NCBI RefSeq assembly: GCF_009876115.1
Contig: NZ_WWSY01000023.1
Location: 1 to 30,212 of the forward strand
Direction of reading: 5' to 3'
From: Collinsella aerofaciens
GTDB lineage: Bacteria > Actinomycetota > Coriobacteriia > Coriobacteriales > Coriobacteriaceae
Length of the DNA: 30,212 nt
Under the pieces are notes generated by a model that was not told the DNA's origin, ran no database searches, and saw nothing but the letters and a program-made list of their open reading frames with translations. Positions 15,004 through 22,318 of the stretch are shown here, piece by piece; the stretch's first letter is position 1, and every line of letters starts with the position of its first letter. The translations under genes and the position numbers were made by a program.

Positions 15004-17898
15004 ATGACCCAGCCCTTGCCCTGGGAAAAGAACGCCGCGGTACCCGTACCGCCCGCGCCGGAACCCGTGCCGCTCGATGCATACACCGCCCCCGCTGCGC
15101 CGGAGCCCGAGCTCGTTCCGCTCGACATCTACGACGCTCCCGCGCCGGCGCCCAAGCCCGCCAAACCGCTCGTCGACATCGACAGCCTTAATCCCGCCCA
15201 GCGCGAGGCGGTCCTGTCCACCGAGGGCCCGTTGCTGGTGCTCGCCGGCGCCGGCTCGGGCAAGACCCGCGTCTTGACCTTCCGCATCGCACATATGCTC
15301 GGCGACCTGGGTGTTAAGCCTTGGCAGGTTCTTGCCATTACGTTTACCAACAAGGCCGCGGCAGAGATGCGCGAGCGTCTGGCGGCACTCATTCCCAGCG
15401 GCACCCGTGGCATGTGGGTGTGCACCTTCCATGCTATGTGCGTGCGCATGCTGCGCGAGGACGCCGACCTGTTGGGCTACACCGGCCAGTTCACCATCTA
15501 CGATGACGATGACTCAAAGCGCATGGTGCGCGACATTATGCAGGCGCTCGGCATCGAGCAAAAGCAGTTCCCCATCAACATGATCCGCAGCAAGATTAGC
15601 TCGGCCAAAAACGCCATGATCGGCCCCGAGGACATGCTCAAGAGTGCCGATAGCCCCAACGACAAAAAGGCCGCGCAGGTCTACCTAGAGCTGGAGCGCC
15701 GCCTGCGCGCCGCCAATGCGATGGACTTTGACGACCTGCTCGTGCGCGCGCTCGAGCTGCTGCGCACCCGCCCCGAGGTGCTCGACAAGTACCAGGAGCG
15801 CTTCCGCTACATTAGCGTCGACGAGTATCAGGACACCAACCACGTCCAGTACGAGATCGCTAACCTGCTGGCCGCCAAGTACCAAAACCTCATGGTCGTA
15901 GGCGACGATGACCAGTCCATTTACAGCTGGCGCGGCGCCGACATCACCAACATCCTGGACTTTGAGAAGGACTTTAAAAACTGCAAGACCGTCAAGCTGG
16001 AGCAGAACTATCGTTCCACGGGTCACATCCTGAGCGCCGCCAATGCCGTGGTGCGCCACAACTCGCAGCGCAAGGACAAGCGCCTGTTTACGGCCGAGGG
16101 CGATGGCGAGAAGATCCAGGCCTTCCAAGCGAGCGACGAGCGCGACGAGGGCCGCTGGATTGCCGGCGAGATCGAGAAGTTGCATGCCAAAGGCACGAGC
16201 TATGACGATATCGCCGTGTTCTATCGCACCAACGCCCAGTCGCGTATCCTCGAAGATATGTTCCTGCGCGCGGGCGTGCCCTACAAGATCGTGGGCGGCA
16301 CGCGATTCTTCGACCGTGCCGAGATCCGCGATGTCATGGCCTACCTCAAGATGATCGTGAACCCGGCCGACGAGATGAGCGTCAAGCGCGTCATCAACAC
16401 ACCGCGCCGCGGCATCGGCTCCACCTCGATCCAAAAGATCGAGCAGCTGGCACGCGACAACCGTTGCTCGTTCTTCCAGGCTTGCGAGATCGCGTGCGCC
16501 GAAACCGGCATGTTTAGCGCCAAGGTGCGCAACGGCCTGTCGAGCTTTGTGTCGCTGGTGCGCGAGGGTCGCCGCATGGACGGCGAGCTCAAGGACGTCG
16601 TCGAGATGATCGTCGATAAGACGGGCCTGCTGCAGGCTTTCCGCGCCGAGGGCACCATGGAGTCCGAGAGCCGCGCCGAGAACATCCAGGAATTCCTGGG
16701 CGTCGCCGCCGAATTTGAGGAAACGCACGAGGATATCGAGGGCACGCTCGAGAGCTTGGAAGAGCTGCGCGCAGCCGGTGTTGCCGACGTGCCTGCCGGC
16801 GCCGAGCCCGTCGTGGTGAGCGCGCCCGCGCCCGAACCGGGGCCGTCCGCACCGGCATCCTCGTTTGAGGCACTCGTCGGCGCGCGCGATGCCGCAGGTT
16901 CCAATCCGCTCGATAGCCTAGCCGCCCCGGCGCTCTCGCCGCAGGATGCCCTGGCCGCCGCCATCGCGGGCAACGCGTATGCCGCGCCGACTGAGCTGCC
17001 GGCGGGTGCCGTGCATGCCGACGAGATCGAGCGCACCTACGGTCCGCTCACCTGTAAGGCATTGCCGGCACTCATGGAGTGGCTGGCCCTGCGCTCCGAC
17101 TTGGATTCCCTGGCCGGCGAGACGCATGCCATCACCATGATGACCATCCACTCCGCCAAGGGTCTGGAGTTCCCGGCGGTGTTCGTGGCCGGCATGGAGG
17201 AGGGCATCTTCCCGCACGTGCACGACTTTGGCGGCAGCGATGACCCGGGCAAGCTCGAGGAGGAGCGTCGCCTGGCCTACGTTGCCATCACGCGCGCCCG
17301 CAAGCGCCTGTTCCTGACCTATGCGGCCACGCGTCGCACCTACGGCTCGACCTCTGCCAACCCACGCTCGCGCTTTCTCAATGAGATTCCGTTTGAGGAT
17401 ATCGAGTTTAGCGGTATCGGTTCTGCCGGTTTTGAAGGCACGGGCTGGGAGAAGCGCGGCGACCGTCACGGCACCTTTGGCTCGGGCATGGGTTCGGATA
17501 TGTATGGCGGCAAGGTGTTTGGCTCGCATACGCGCTCGACCGGCGGTTCCGGTTCGCGCGGTGGATCGAGCTTTGACGATTTCTTTGGCGGCAGCAGCTA
17601 CGGGACCGAGCGCCATCGTGGGGTCTCGCCCGACGCCGGCCGTGTTGCCTCGACCTTTGGCTCGGGCGCGCCGCGAGCCAAAAAGCCCTCGTCCAAGGTG
17701 TCCCCGACGGTGGAGCGCAAGGTCGATCGCGCCAGCGCATCGCAGGACTTTGCCGCAGGCGATACCGTGAGCCATAAGACCTTTGGCACGGGTACCGTGC
17801 TCTCGGTCGCTGGAGACATGATCGAGGTTCAATTCGAGAAGACCGGCCAGACCAAAAAGCTTATGAAGGGATTCGCTCCGATCGTCAAGCTGTCGTAA
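15004..17898 (+). CDS. pcrA: ATP-dependent DNA helicase, UvrD/PcrA type
   Basis: This 3'-5' superfamily 1 helicase acts in nucleotide excision repair and in clearing replication-transcription conflicts. It has 964 residues, above the usual 730-780 for PcrA. Helicase motifs in order: Walker A AGAGSGKT (81-88), AITFTNKAAAEM, DEYQDTN (273-279), DDDQSIYSWRGA, QNYRST (334 on), TIHSAKGLEF (714 on) and AYVAITRAR (758 on). The C-terminal KTFGTGTVLSVAGD (about 925-938) is the small PcrA domain that binds RNA polymerase. The extra length comes from a Pro-rich N-terminal tail (1-58), an Ala/Pro-rich insertion at about 590-669 inside domain 2B, and a Gly/Ser-rich linker (about 810-900). The ATG at 15004 has GAGGAG upstream. 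Confidence 0.96.
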   Translation: MTQPLPWEKNAAVPVPPAPEPVPLDAYTAPAAPEPELVPLDIYDAPAPAPKPAKPLVDIDSLNPAQREAVLSTEGPLLVLAGAGSGKTRVLTFRIAHMLGDLGVKPWQVLAITFTNKAAAEMRERLAALIPSGTRGMWVCTFHAMCVRMLREDADLLGYTGQFTIYDDDDSKRMVRDIMQALGIEQKQFPINMIRSKISSAKNAMIGPEDMLKSADSPNDKKAAQVYLELERRLRAANAMDFDDLLVRALELLRTRPEVLDKYQERFRYISVDEYQDTNHVQYEIANLLAAKYQNLMVVGDDDQSIYSWRGADITNILDFEKDFKNCKTVKLEQNYRSTGHILSAANAVVRHNSQRKDKRLFTAEGDGEKIQAFQASDERDEGRWIAGEIEKLHAKGTSYDDIAVFYRTNAQSRILEDMFLRAGVPYKIVGGTRFFDRAEIRDVMAYLKMIVNPADEMSVKRVINTPRRGIGSTSIQKIEQLARDNRCSFFQACEIACAETGMFSAKVRNGLSSFVSLVREGRRMDGELKDVVEMIVDKTGLLQAFRAEGTMESESRAENIQEFLGVAAEFEETHEDIEGTLESLEELRAAGVADVPAGAEPVVVSAPAPEPGPSAPASSFEALVGARDAAGSNPLDSLAAPALSPQDALAAAIAGNAYAAPTELPAGAVHADEIERTYGPLTCKALPALMEWLALRSDLDSLAGETHAITMMTIHSAKGLEFPAVFVAGMEEGIFPHVHDFGGSDDPGKLEEERRLAYVAITRARKRLFLTYAATRRTYGSTSANPRSRFLNEIPFEDIEFSGIGSAGFEGTGWEKRGDRHGTFGSGMGSDMYGGKVFGSHTRSTGGSGSRGGSSFDDFFGGSSYGTERHRGVSPDAGRVASTFGSGAPRAKKPSSKVSPTVERKVDRASASQDFAAGDTVSHKTFGTGTVLSVAGDMIEVQFEKTGQTKKLMKGFAPIVKLS

Positions 17899-17905
17899 TC
17901 TCGGC

Positions 17906-18035
17906 GGACCTGGGCGGGCGTATGGGGCAACATCGCCTGCTCGGGCAGTCCTGCGCAAGACGGAGGCCACATTAAGTGGCCTCCTTTGCGTGCGGAACTC
18001 GCGATCGATGTTGCCCCATACGCCCGCCCAGGTCC
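17906..18035. repeat. Long-stem structured element A (conserved core, covarying inner hairpin)
   Basis: A perfect 30-bp stem (17906-17935 with 18006-18035) encloses a 70-nt core. The core holds an inner perfect hairpin GGAGGCCAC / GTGGCCTCC (17962-17970 with 17976-17984, loop ATTAA). Read on the minus strand, the core starts ATCGCGAGTTCCGCACG and ends GCAGGACTGCCCGAGCAGG; element B at 20140-20270 has the same ends. It starts 8 nt after the helicase stop codon. It could be a structured RNA, a DNA cruciform or a mobile element remnant. Confidence 0.85.
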
Positions 18036-18123
18036 TTAAATAACGTTGCTTGCTGGCGTCGCCTTGCTCGTCCGCTTTTTGATCTGGAGAGCCGGGTGGG
18101 CTGATAGAAAAATAGATGTGAGT

Positions 18124-18176
18124 AGGGGCTCTCCCATTTGATGAGCGGGGGAGCCTCTTTATTGCGTTTGGATTGT
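18124..18176 (+). terminator. Direct-repeat terminator, copy 1
   Basis: AGGGGCTC and GAGCCTCTT pair around a central CCC/GGG and the loop ATTTGATGAGC, followed by a T-rich tail. The 53-nt unit recurs in the same orientation at 20073-20124, with two changes in the first 36 nt. Confidence 0.8.
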
Positions 18177-18194
18177 TTCTTATGACTTTAGGGA

Positions 18195-18252
18195 TTGAGC
18201 GTTTTATACGATTCAGTATAATTTCAGATAGATACTAAAATGTAACTGAAAT
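18195..18252 (+). promoter_or_regulatory. Promoter and inverted repeats of the AbiE-like module
   Basis: TTGAGC (18195-18200) and TATAAT (18217-18222) are 16 nt apart. TTATAC / GTATAA (18204-18209 with 18216-18221) overlaps the -10 box, and ATTTCAG / CTGAAAT (18221-18227 with 18246-18252) lies just after it. Both are candidate binding sites for the winged-helix protein of the module. Confidence 0.6.
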
Positions 18253-18269
18253 GAAAAGGGTGATTGGAC

Positions 18270-19292
18270 ATGCTGCTAAATTGTCTCCCAAAAAGACTCT
18301 TCTCTTTAGAGCTCGCCATCGACCCGGAGCCAGTTGAGATGCAGATTCCTCGCATGTATCTTGAGCGGTATTCGCTTCGCTTGGCACGGCTTGGCATGTC
18401 TGAGCAGGGCCGTTTTATTGTTGCGGAACCTAAAGAACCGCCCAGTGTCATTTCGGCGCGAAATCTCGTCAATGCAGTGCTTACGTTAGATGCTCGTCCG
18501 GTGGCAATTTGCTGGGATGCTATGGATTTAGGTTTTATGCGCGCGCTTTCTTCGGAGGGAATCGCATATATCCGAGATGAGCGAAATGCGTTCCTGCCGT
18601 TTATCGGAGCCGTTATTTCCGATGAAGTGCTGGGTGCTTCTCCCGCTGCTCCGCTTTCGTCCCAATCTCAACGAATCGTCCTAAATCTCATTGCGGGACG
18701 ATGGGTTGACTGCTCCGCCGGCGACCTAGCGCGTCTGTGTGGCAAAAGCGCGGCAAGCGTCAGCGGCTATCTTTCGGAAATCGCCGCTATAGCTCCTGGG
18801 TTGATTATGCGGGACGGCAAAAAGCGTATATTGTGTGACGCCGGGCTGTCGACCGAGACGTTGCTAGATGGGTTTGAGGACTATCTTCGCACGCCAGTTT
18901 TAGAGCGAATCCGGCTCAAGAAGGTTATCGAGAGAACAGAGCTACGTGCCGTTGATGCGCTGCTTTCCGGTGTGTCTGCCCTTAGCTATATGTCCGACCT
19001 TGCCCATGAAGACTCTGCTCCAACCATTGCTCTCGAAAAATATCAGCTAGAGGCCTTGAAAGAGCATATGGGCGACAGATGGCTGGAGGCTCAGTGGTAC
19101 GAACCGGCGGCAGTTGTGATTGAGGTCTGGTCGTATCCCGTGGACGCGCCGTCCGATATTAGTTTTGACGCGACGGGTTTGCAGTGTGTCGACCCGTTTT
19201 CCTTATACGTTGCTTGCGCAAAAGCAGATTACAAAGAAGATCGTCTGCTCGACGCGGTCGAACAGCTCAGGAGGACGATATGTCAAAAGTGA
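18270..19292 (+). CDS. Winged-helix protein, putative antitoxin/regulator of AbiE-like module
   Basis: The protein has 340 residues. The ATG at 18270 is preferred to TTG 18264; AAAAGGG lies upstream. I see three parts. An N-terminal domain (about 1-120) has no clear family. A winged helix-turn-helix (about 130-190) reads QRIVLNLIAGRWVDCSAGDL then GKSAASVSGYLSEI. A C-terminal domain (about 215-340) has LLSGVSALSYMSDLAHEDS and VDPFSLYVACAKADYKEDRL. A wHTH protein directly upstream of, and overlapping, a nucleotidyltransferase gene is the arrangement of AbiEi-type antitoxins, which repress their own promoter. The role is inferred from this context; close homology to AbiEi cannot be claimed by eye. 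GC content is lower than in the helicase gene. Confidence 0.65.
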   Translation: MLLNCLPKRLFSLELAIDPEPVEMQIPRMYLERYSLRLARLGMSEQGRFIVAEPKEPPSVISARNLVNAVLTLDARPVAICWDAMDLGFMRALSSEGIAYIRDERNAFLPFIGAVISDEVLGASPAAPLSSQSQRIVLNLIAGRWVDCSAGDLARLCGKSAASVSGYLSEIAAIAPGLIMRDGKKRILCDAGLSTETLLDGFEDYLRTPVLERIRLKKVIERTELRAVDALLSGVSALSYMSDLAHEDSAPTIALEKYQLEALKEHMGDRWLEAQWYEPAAVVIEVWSYPVDAPSDISFDATGLQCVDPFSLYVACAKADYKEDRLLDAVEQLRRTICQK

Positions 19293-20047
19293 GGGGAATA
19301 GAGCGATTTGCCGATGCCATGAGCGGCTGTAAAGGCGGTTACGTCCTTATTGGTGGAGGGGCCTGCAGCGTTCTATTTGACAATGAGGGCGATTCGTTTA
19401 GAGCTACTGAAGACTTGGATGTCGTCGTAATTGTTGATGGGAAAGGCGTTGAATTCGCCACTGCATTGTGGGCATTTATCAAAGCTGCCGGATATGAGAC
19501 TGGAAAGGTCGGCGATGGAAGGTGCACTTACTATCGGTTCTGTTTGCCCGAAGGATCAAGGCAAGTCCTAGACTATCCCGGCCAAATTGAGCTATTTGCC
19601 CGACATCCTGATTTTGTGCTCGAAGATGAAACGAGCGAAGTGGCACCTCTTTCCTTTGACGGGGCCGTATCAAGTCTTTCGGCAATTATTCTCGACGATG
19701 GCTACTACGAATTTATCCGCGACAACGCAACGAACGTAGAGGGCATTACGTTGCTCGATGCGCTCCATATCATTCCCCTCAAGATGCGTGCACACATTGA
19801 TATCAATAGGAGCTATGAAGAAGGGCGCCATTGCAACGATAAAGATCGACGAAAGCATCGCTCGGATATTGTTCGACTTGCGGGTTTGTTGCCGCCTTCG
19901 GCTCGCTTGGAGCTAATAGAGCAAATGAGGGCTGATGCCGGAGACTTCTTTGCGGACTTTTCTTCTTATGTAAATCGGCAGACCGATCGTAAAGAGAGAG
20001 CGCGTCTTCAGGACACATTATCGTTTCTCGAAAAGGTCTACCTATAG
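19280..20047 (+). CDS. Nucleotidyltransferase-fold protein, AbiEii-like putative toxin
   Basis: The protein has 255 residues. The ATG at 19280 overlaps the previous gene by 13 nt and has CAGGAGGA upstream, showing translational coupling. Near the N-terminus is the nucleotidyltransferase signature: YVLIGGGACSVLF (GGG at 25-27) and FRATEDLDVVVIVDG with metal ligands D45 and D47. The C-terminal half is helical with a charged block (about 205-225). AbiEii/MenA toxins of this fold transfer nucleotides, in some cases to tRNA ends, and arrest growth, also upon phage infection. Here the toxin role is inferred from fold and operon. The module ends with the second copy of the duplicated terminator and shows lower GC than its surroundings, consistent with transfer. 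Confidence 0.72.
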   Translation: MSKVRGIERFADAMSGCKGGYVLIGGGACSVLFDNEGDSFRATEDLDVVVIVDGKGVEFATALWAFIKAAGYETGKVGDGRCTYYRFCLPEGSRQVLDYPGQIELFARHPDFVLEDETSEVAPLSFDGAVSSLSAIILDDGYYEFIRDNATNVEGITLLDALHIIPLKMRAHIDINRSYEEGRHCNDKDRRKHRSDIVRLAGLLPPSARLELIEQMRADAGDFFADFSSYVNRQTDRKERARLQDTLSFLEKVYL

Positions 20048-20072
20048 GCACCTTGATTCGTTATGTATGGCG

Positions 20073-20124
20073 AGGGGCTCTCCCGTTTGATGAGCGGGGG
20101 AGCCCCTTGTTGCTTTTTGATTGT
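20073..20124 (+). terminator. Direct-repeat terminator, copy 2
   Basis: This is the same hairpin as at 18124 (stem AGGGGCTC / GAGCCCCTT, loop GTTTGATGAGC) and tail. The right arm differs by a C for T that restores a Watson-Crick pair. Confidence 0.8.
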
Positions 20125-20139
20125 CGTAACTAGCCAGAG

Positions 20140-20270
20140 GCTCGCCGGGATGGGACGCGGGGTTTGGTCGATCGCGAGTTCCGCACGAGCCGGAGAGCAC
20201 TTAATGTGCTCTCCGTGCGAGCAGGACTGTCCGAGCAGGCGACCAAACCCCGCGTCCCATCCCGGCGAGC
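20140..20270. repeat. Long-stem structured element B (conserved core, covarying inner hairpin)
   Basis: A perfect 31-bp stem (20140-20170 with 20240-20270) encloses a 69-nt core in the orientation opposite to element A. The stem sequence is unrelated to that of A. The core shares the first 17 nt and 18 of the last 19 nt with A, plus the loop CACTTAATGTG. The inner stem CGGAGAGCAC / GTGCTCTCCG (20191-20200 with 20206-20215) has two base pairs changed on both strands relative to A. It lies between the convergent AbiE-like module and manA. Confidence 0.85.
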
Positions 20271-20287
20271 ACTTGGGGACCGGTGGC

Positions 20288-21220
20288 CTACAGGTGGCTG
20301 ATGATCAGTTCCATCTTGCCTTCGAGGTCGATGGAGCTGACGGTGCTCGGGGCCAGCAGGTGGCTTCCCTTGTGGACGGGGTCGCCGCAGACGGTGCCTT
20401 CGCCGTCGATGACCGATAGGCACATGAAGGGCCAACGCTGGTCGAGGGTCTTGCTGCCGTCGACGCGCACGCGATTGACGGTGTAGCAGGAGTTAGACTC
20501 GAGCTCGGTCACGCCGTCCACCTCGGGCGCGGTCACCGTGCCGTCGGTCGGAGCCTGAGCATCAAAGTCGATGCAGTCGAGGCTCTGCTCAATGTGCAGC
20601 GGGCGCAGGTTGCCGTCAGTGCCGGGACGGTCGTAGTCGTACAGACGATACGTCACGTCGCTCGACTGCTGCGTCTCCAAAATGAGCGTGCCGGTCTTGA
20701 TGGCGTGCACGGTACCGGAATCAATCTGGAAAAAGTCGCCCTTGTGAATCGGCAACACGTTGAGCATGTCGTCCCAACGTCCTTCCTCGATCATTTGTGC
20801 GGCCTCGGCGCGGTCCTTGGCACGCTGGCCGACGATGATCGTGGCGTCGGGCTCGCAGTCCAGCACATACCAACACTCGGTTTTGCCCAGGCTACCGTTC
20901 TCGTGCTCGGCAGCGTACTCGTCGTTGGGATGAATCTGGATCGAAAGGTCGTCCTTGGCGTCCAGAATCTTAATGAGCAGCGGGAACTCCTTGCCCTCGC
21001 AGTTGCCAAAGAGCTCGCGATGCTCGGCCCACAGCCACGACAGCGTGTGGCCGGCATACGGGCCCTCCGCAATCTGGCAGTCGCCGTTGGGGTGGGCCGA
21101 GATGGCCCAGCACTCACCGATGGGGCCATCGGGAATGTCGTAGCCAAATACGGTTTCGAGCTGGCGACCGCCCCAGATCTTCTCGTGGAAGATCGGCGTC
21201 AGCTTAATCAAATCGGACAT
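20288..21220 (-). CDS. manA: Mannose-6-phosphate isomerase, class I (short form)
   Basis: This zinc enzyme interconverts mannose-6-phosphate and fructose-6-phosphate. It has 310 residues, the short Firmicutes-type length. The zinc ligands are visible: Q95 and H97 in SIQIHPND, E115 in GKTECWYVL, and H172 in DSGTVHAI. The N-terminus LTPIFHEKIWGGRQL is typical. The ATG at 21220 is preferred to that at 21226, because GGGGG then sits 7 nt away instead of one. It is downstream of the GntR regulator on the same strand, with 74 nt between them that contain an 8-bp hairpin (21244-21251 with 21272-21279), so the two may form an operon. Confidence 0.95.
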   Translation of the reverse strand: MSDLIKLTPIFHEKIWGGRQLETVFGYDIPDGPIGECWAISAHPNGDCQIAEGPYAGHTLSWLWAEHRELFGNCEGKEFPLLIKILDAKDDLSIQIHPNDEYAAEHENGSLGKTECWYVLDCEPDATIIVGQRAKDRAEAAQMIEEGRWDDMLNVLPIHKGDFFQIDSGTVHAIKTGTLILETQQSSDVTYRLYDYDRPGTDGNLRPLHIEQSLDCIDFDAQAPTDGTVTAPEVDGVTELESNSCYTVNRVRVDGSKTLDQRWPFMCLSVIDGEGTVCGDPVHKGSHLLAPSTVSSIDLEGKMELIISHL

Positions 21221-21243
21221 GTTCATACCCCCATTGTGTTGCG

Positions 21244-21279
21244 CGGGCGCTGCACAAAACAGCTCAAAGCGAGCGCCCG
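21244..21279 (-). other. Intercistronic hairpin between gntR-type gene and manA
   Basis: CGGGCGCT (21244-21251) pairs with AGCGCCCG (21272-21279) around a 20-nt loop. There is no T-run on the minus strand, so it looks more like an mRNA processing or stability hairpin than a terminator. Confidence 0.4.
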
Positions 21280-21294
21280 GATGACTACAAAAAC

Positions 21295-22014
21295 CTATGC
21301 CAACGTTACGTTGTGCAACTCAAAGCGGTCGCCAACGTTGCGCGAGACCGAATACTCAAAGGCGGCGCCGCTGTCCAAAAAGCCAATCTGGGTGAGCTCG
21401 AGCAGGGGAGAGCCAGGCTTGGTGTCCAAGCGCTCGGCTTCTTCCTCGGTTGCTGCCACGGCGCGAATGGTACGGTGGAAGCTCGAAATCTTCAGCCCAC
21501 ATTGCTCGCGGATGAAGTGGTAGACCGATCCGTACAGGTCCTTCTTTTTAAGGCCTGGAATCAGCTCGAGGGGCATGTAGGTGTACTCGATAACGATGGG
21601 CTTCTCATCGGCCTGACGCACGCGCACGATGTGATAGGCAAAGTCATCCTCGGCAATTCCCAGCTGGGCTGAGATGTCCGCTGGTGGATTAACAATCGAG
21701 AAATCGTAGACCACCGAGGTCACCTTCTCCCCGCGGTGCTCGTACGAAAAGCCCTGGGCGCGGTCGTTCTTCCCCTGGAAAAACGCCTGGCCAGGAAGCC
21801 CCGCGGTGTCCTTAACGTAGGTGCCCGATCCGCGGCGGCTGGTAATAAGGCCTTCCTCGGTGATCTGCTCAATAGCTCGTTTGACGGTGATTTTGGAAAC
21901 GCCGTACAGGTCACAGAACTCAACGACGGTGGGCAGCTTGTCGCCCGGTTTTAGTGCGCCGTCCTCGATGCTGCGGCGGATATCTGCAGCTATCGCCTCG
22001 TATTTGGGAATCAT
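21295..22014 (-). CDS. GntR-family transcriptional regulator with UTRA domain
   Basis: The protein has 239 residues. An N-terminal winged helix (about 1-70) reads YEAIAADIRRSIEDGALKPG, LYGVSKITVKRAIEQI and GLITSRRGSGTYV, typical of GntR. The rest (about 95-235) is a UTRA effector domain, with YHIVRVRQADEKPIVIEYTY and FEYSVSRNVGDRFEL. UTRA regulators usually bind a phosphorylated sugar or similar small effector and lift repression. It is divergent from the phospho-beta-glucosidase/PTS operon, so it most likely controls that operon and itself in response to a beta-glucoside phosphate. The start at 22014 has AAAGGAGG upstream. Confidence 0.94.
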   Translation of the reverse strand: MIPKYEAIAADIRRSIEDGALKPGDKLPTVVEFCDLYGVSKITVKRAIEQITEEGLITSRRGSGTYVKDTAGLPGQAFFQGKNDRAQGFSYEHRGEKVTSVVYDFSIVNPPADISAQLGIAEDDFAYHIVRVRQADEKPIVIEYTYMPLELIPGLKKKDLYGSVYHFIREQCGLKISSFHRTIRAVAATEEEAERLDTKPGSPLLELTQIGFLDSGAAFEYSVSRNVGDRFELHNVTLA

Positions 22015-22043
22015 GGAACCTCCTTTCCGATATATATGAATGC

Positions 22044-22135
22044 ATAAGTAAGTATAACCCCCAACAAGGCGTCCATATTACTTTTACCTAAGAAGTTCGA
22101 GAAAGAAAAAAGGAAAAGACGCTTTACTTATAAAA
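22044..22135. promoter_or_regulatory. Divergent promoter region with paired ATAAGTAA operator half-sites
   Basis: ATAAGTAA (22044-22051) and its reverse complement TTACTTAT (22124-22131) lie near the two ends of the divergent control region. The left site abuts TATACT on the minus strand (22056-22051), a -10 for the regulator gene. The right site overlaps TATAAA (22130-22135), a possible -10 for the sugar operon. They are candidate sites for the GntR protein. Confidence 0.45.
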
Positions 22136-22199
22136 TTAGAGCGCTATAGTTGTAGGCAACGAACGGAATCCTGCCGCACGGCGGGACCGACCGTTTGGG

Positions 22200-22279
22200 G
22201 ACGGATTTGTTTTGGCGGGCTGGAAATCTGGATAACCGGTGCGCGCCCGCGCCGGATAACCCGCCAAGGCAAACCCGTC
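22200..22279. repeat. Long hairpin in the leader of the beta-glucoside operon
   Basis: Bases 22200-22219 pair with 22260-22279 over 20 positions, with one mismatch and two G-U pairs. An inner GC-rich hairpin forms at about 22236-22255. The left arm contains TTTGTTTTGGCGGG, which recurs with a few changes on the minus strand at about 26136-26155. It lies between the putative promoter and the start codon at 22319. Confidence 0.65.
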
Positions 22280-22318
22280 TTCAACCGGAAGCTCTAGAAC
22301 GCGAAAGCGAGGACTTTG

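Larger units (their letters stand above)
17899..18269. other. 371-nt intergenic region with element A, direct repeat and promoter
   Basis: From left to right it contains the long-stem element A, an AT-richer stretch (18036-18120) in which I see nothing, the first copy of the duplicated terminator, and the promoter of the AbiE-like module. Confidence 0.7.
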
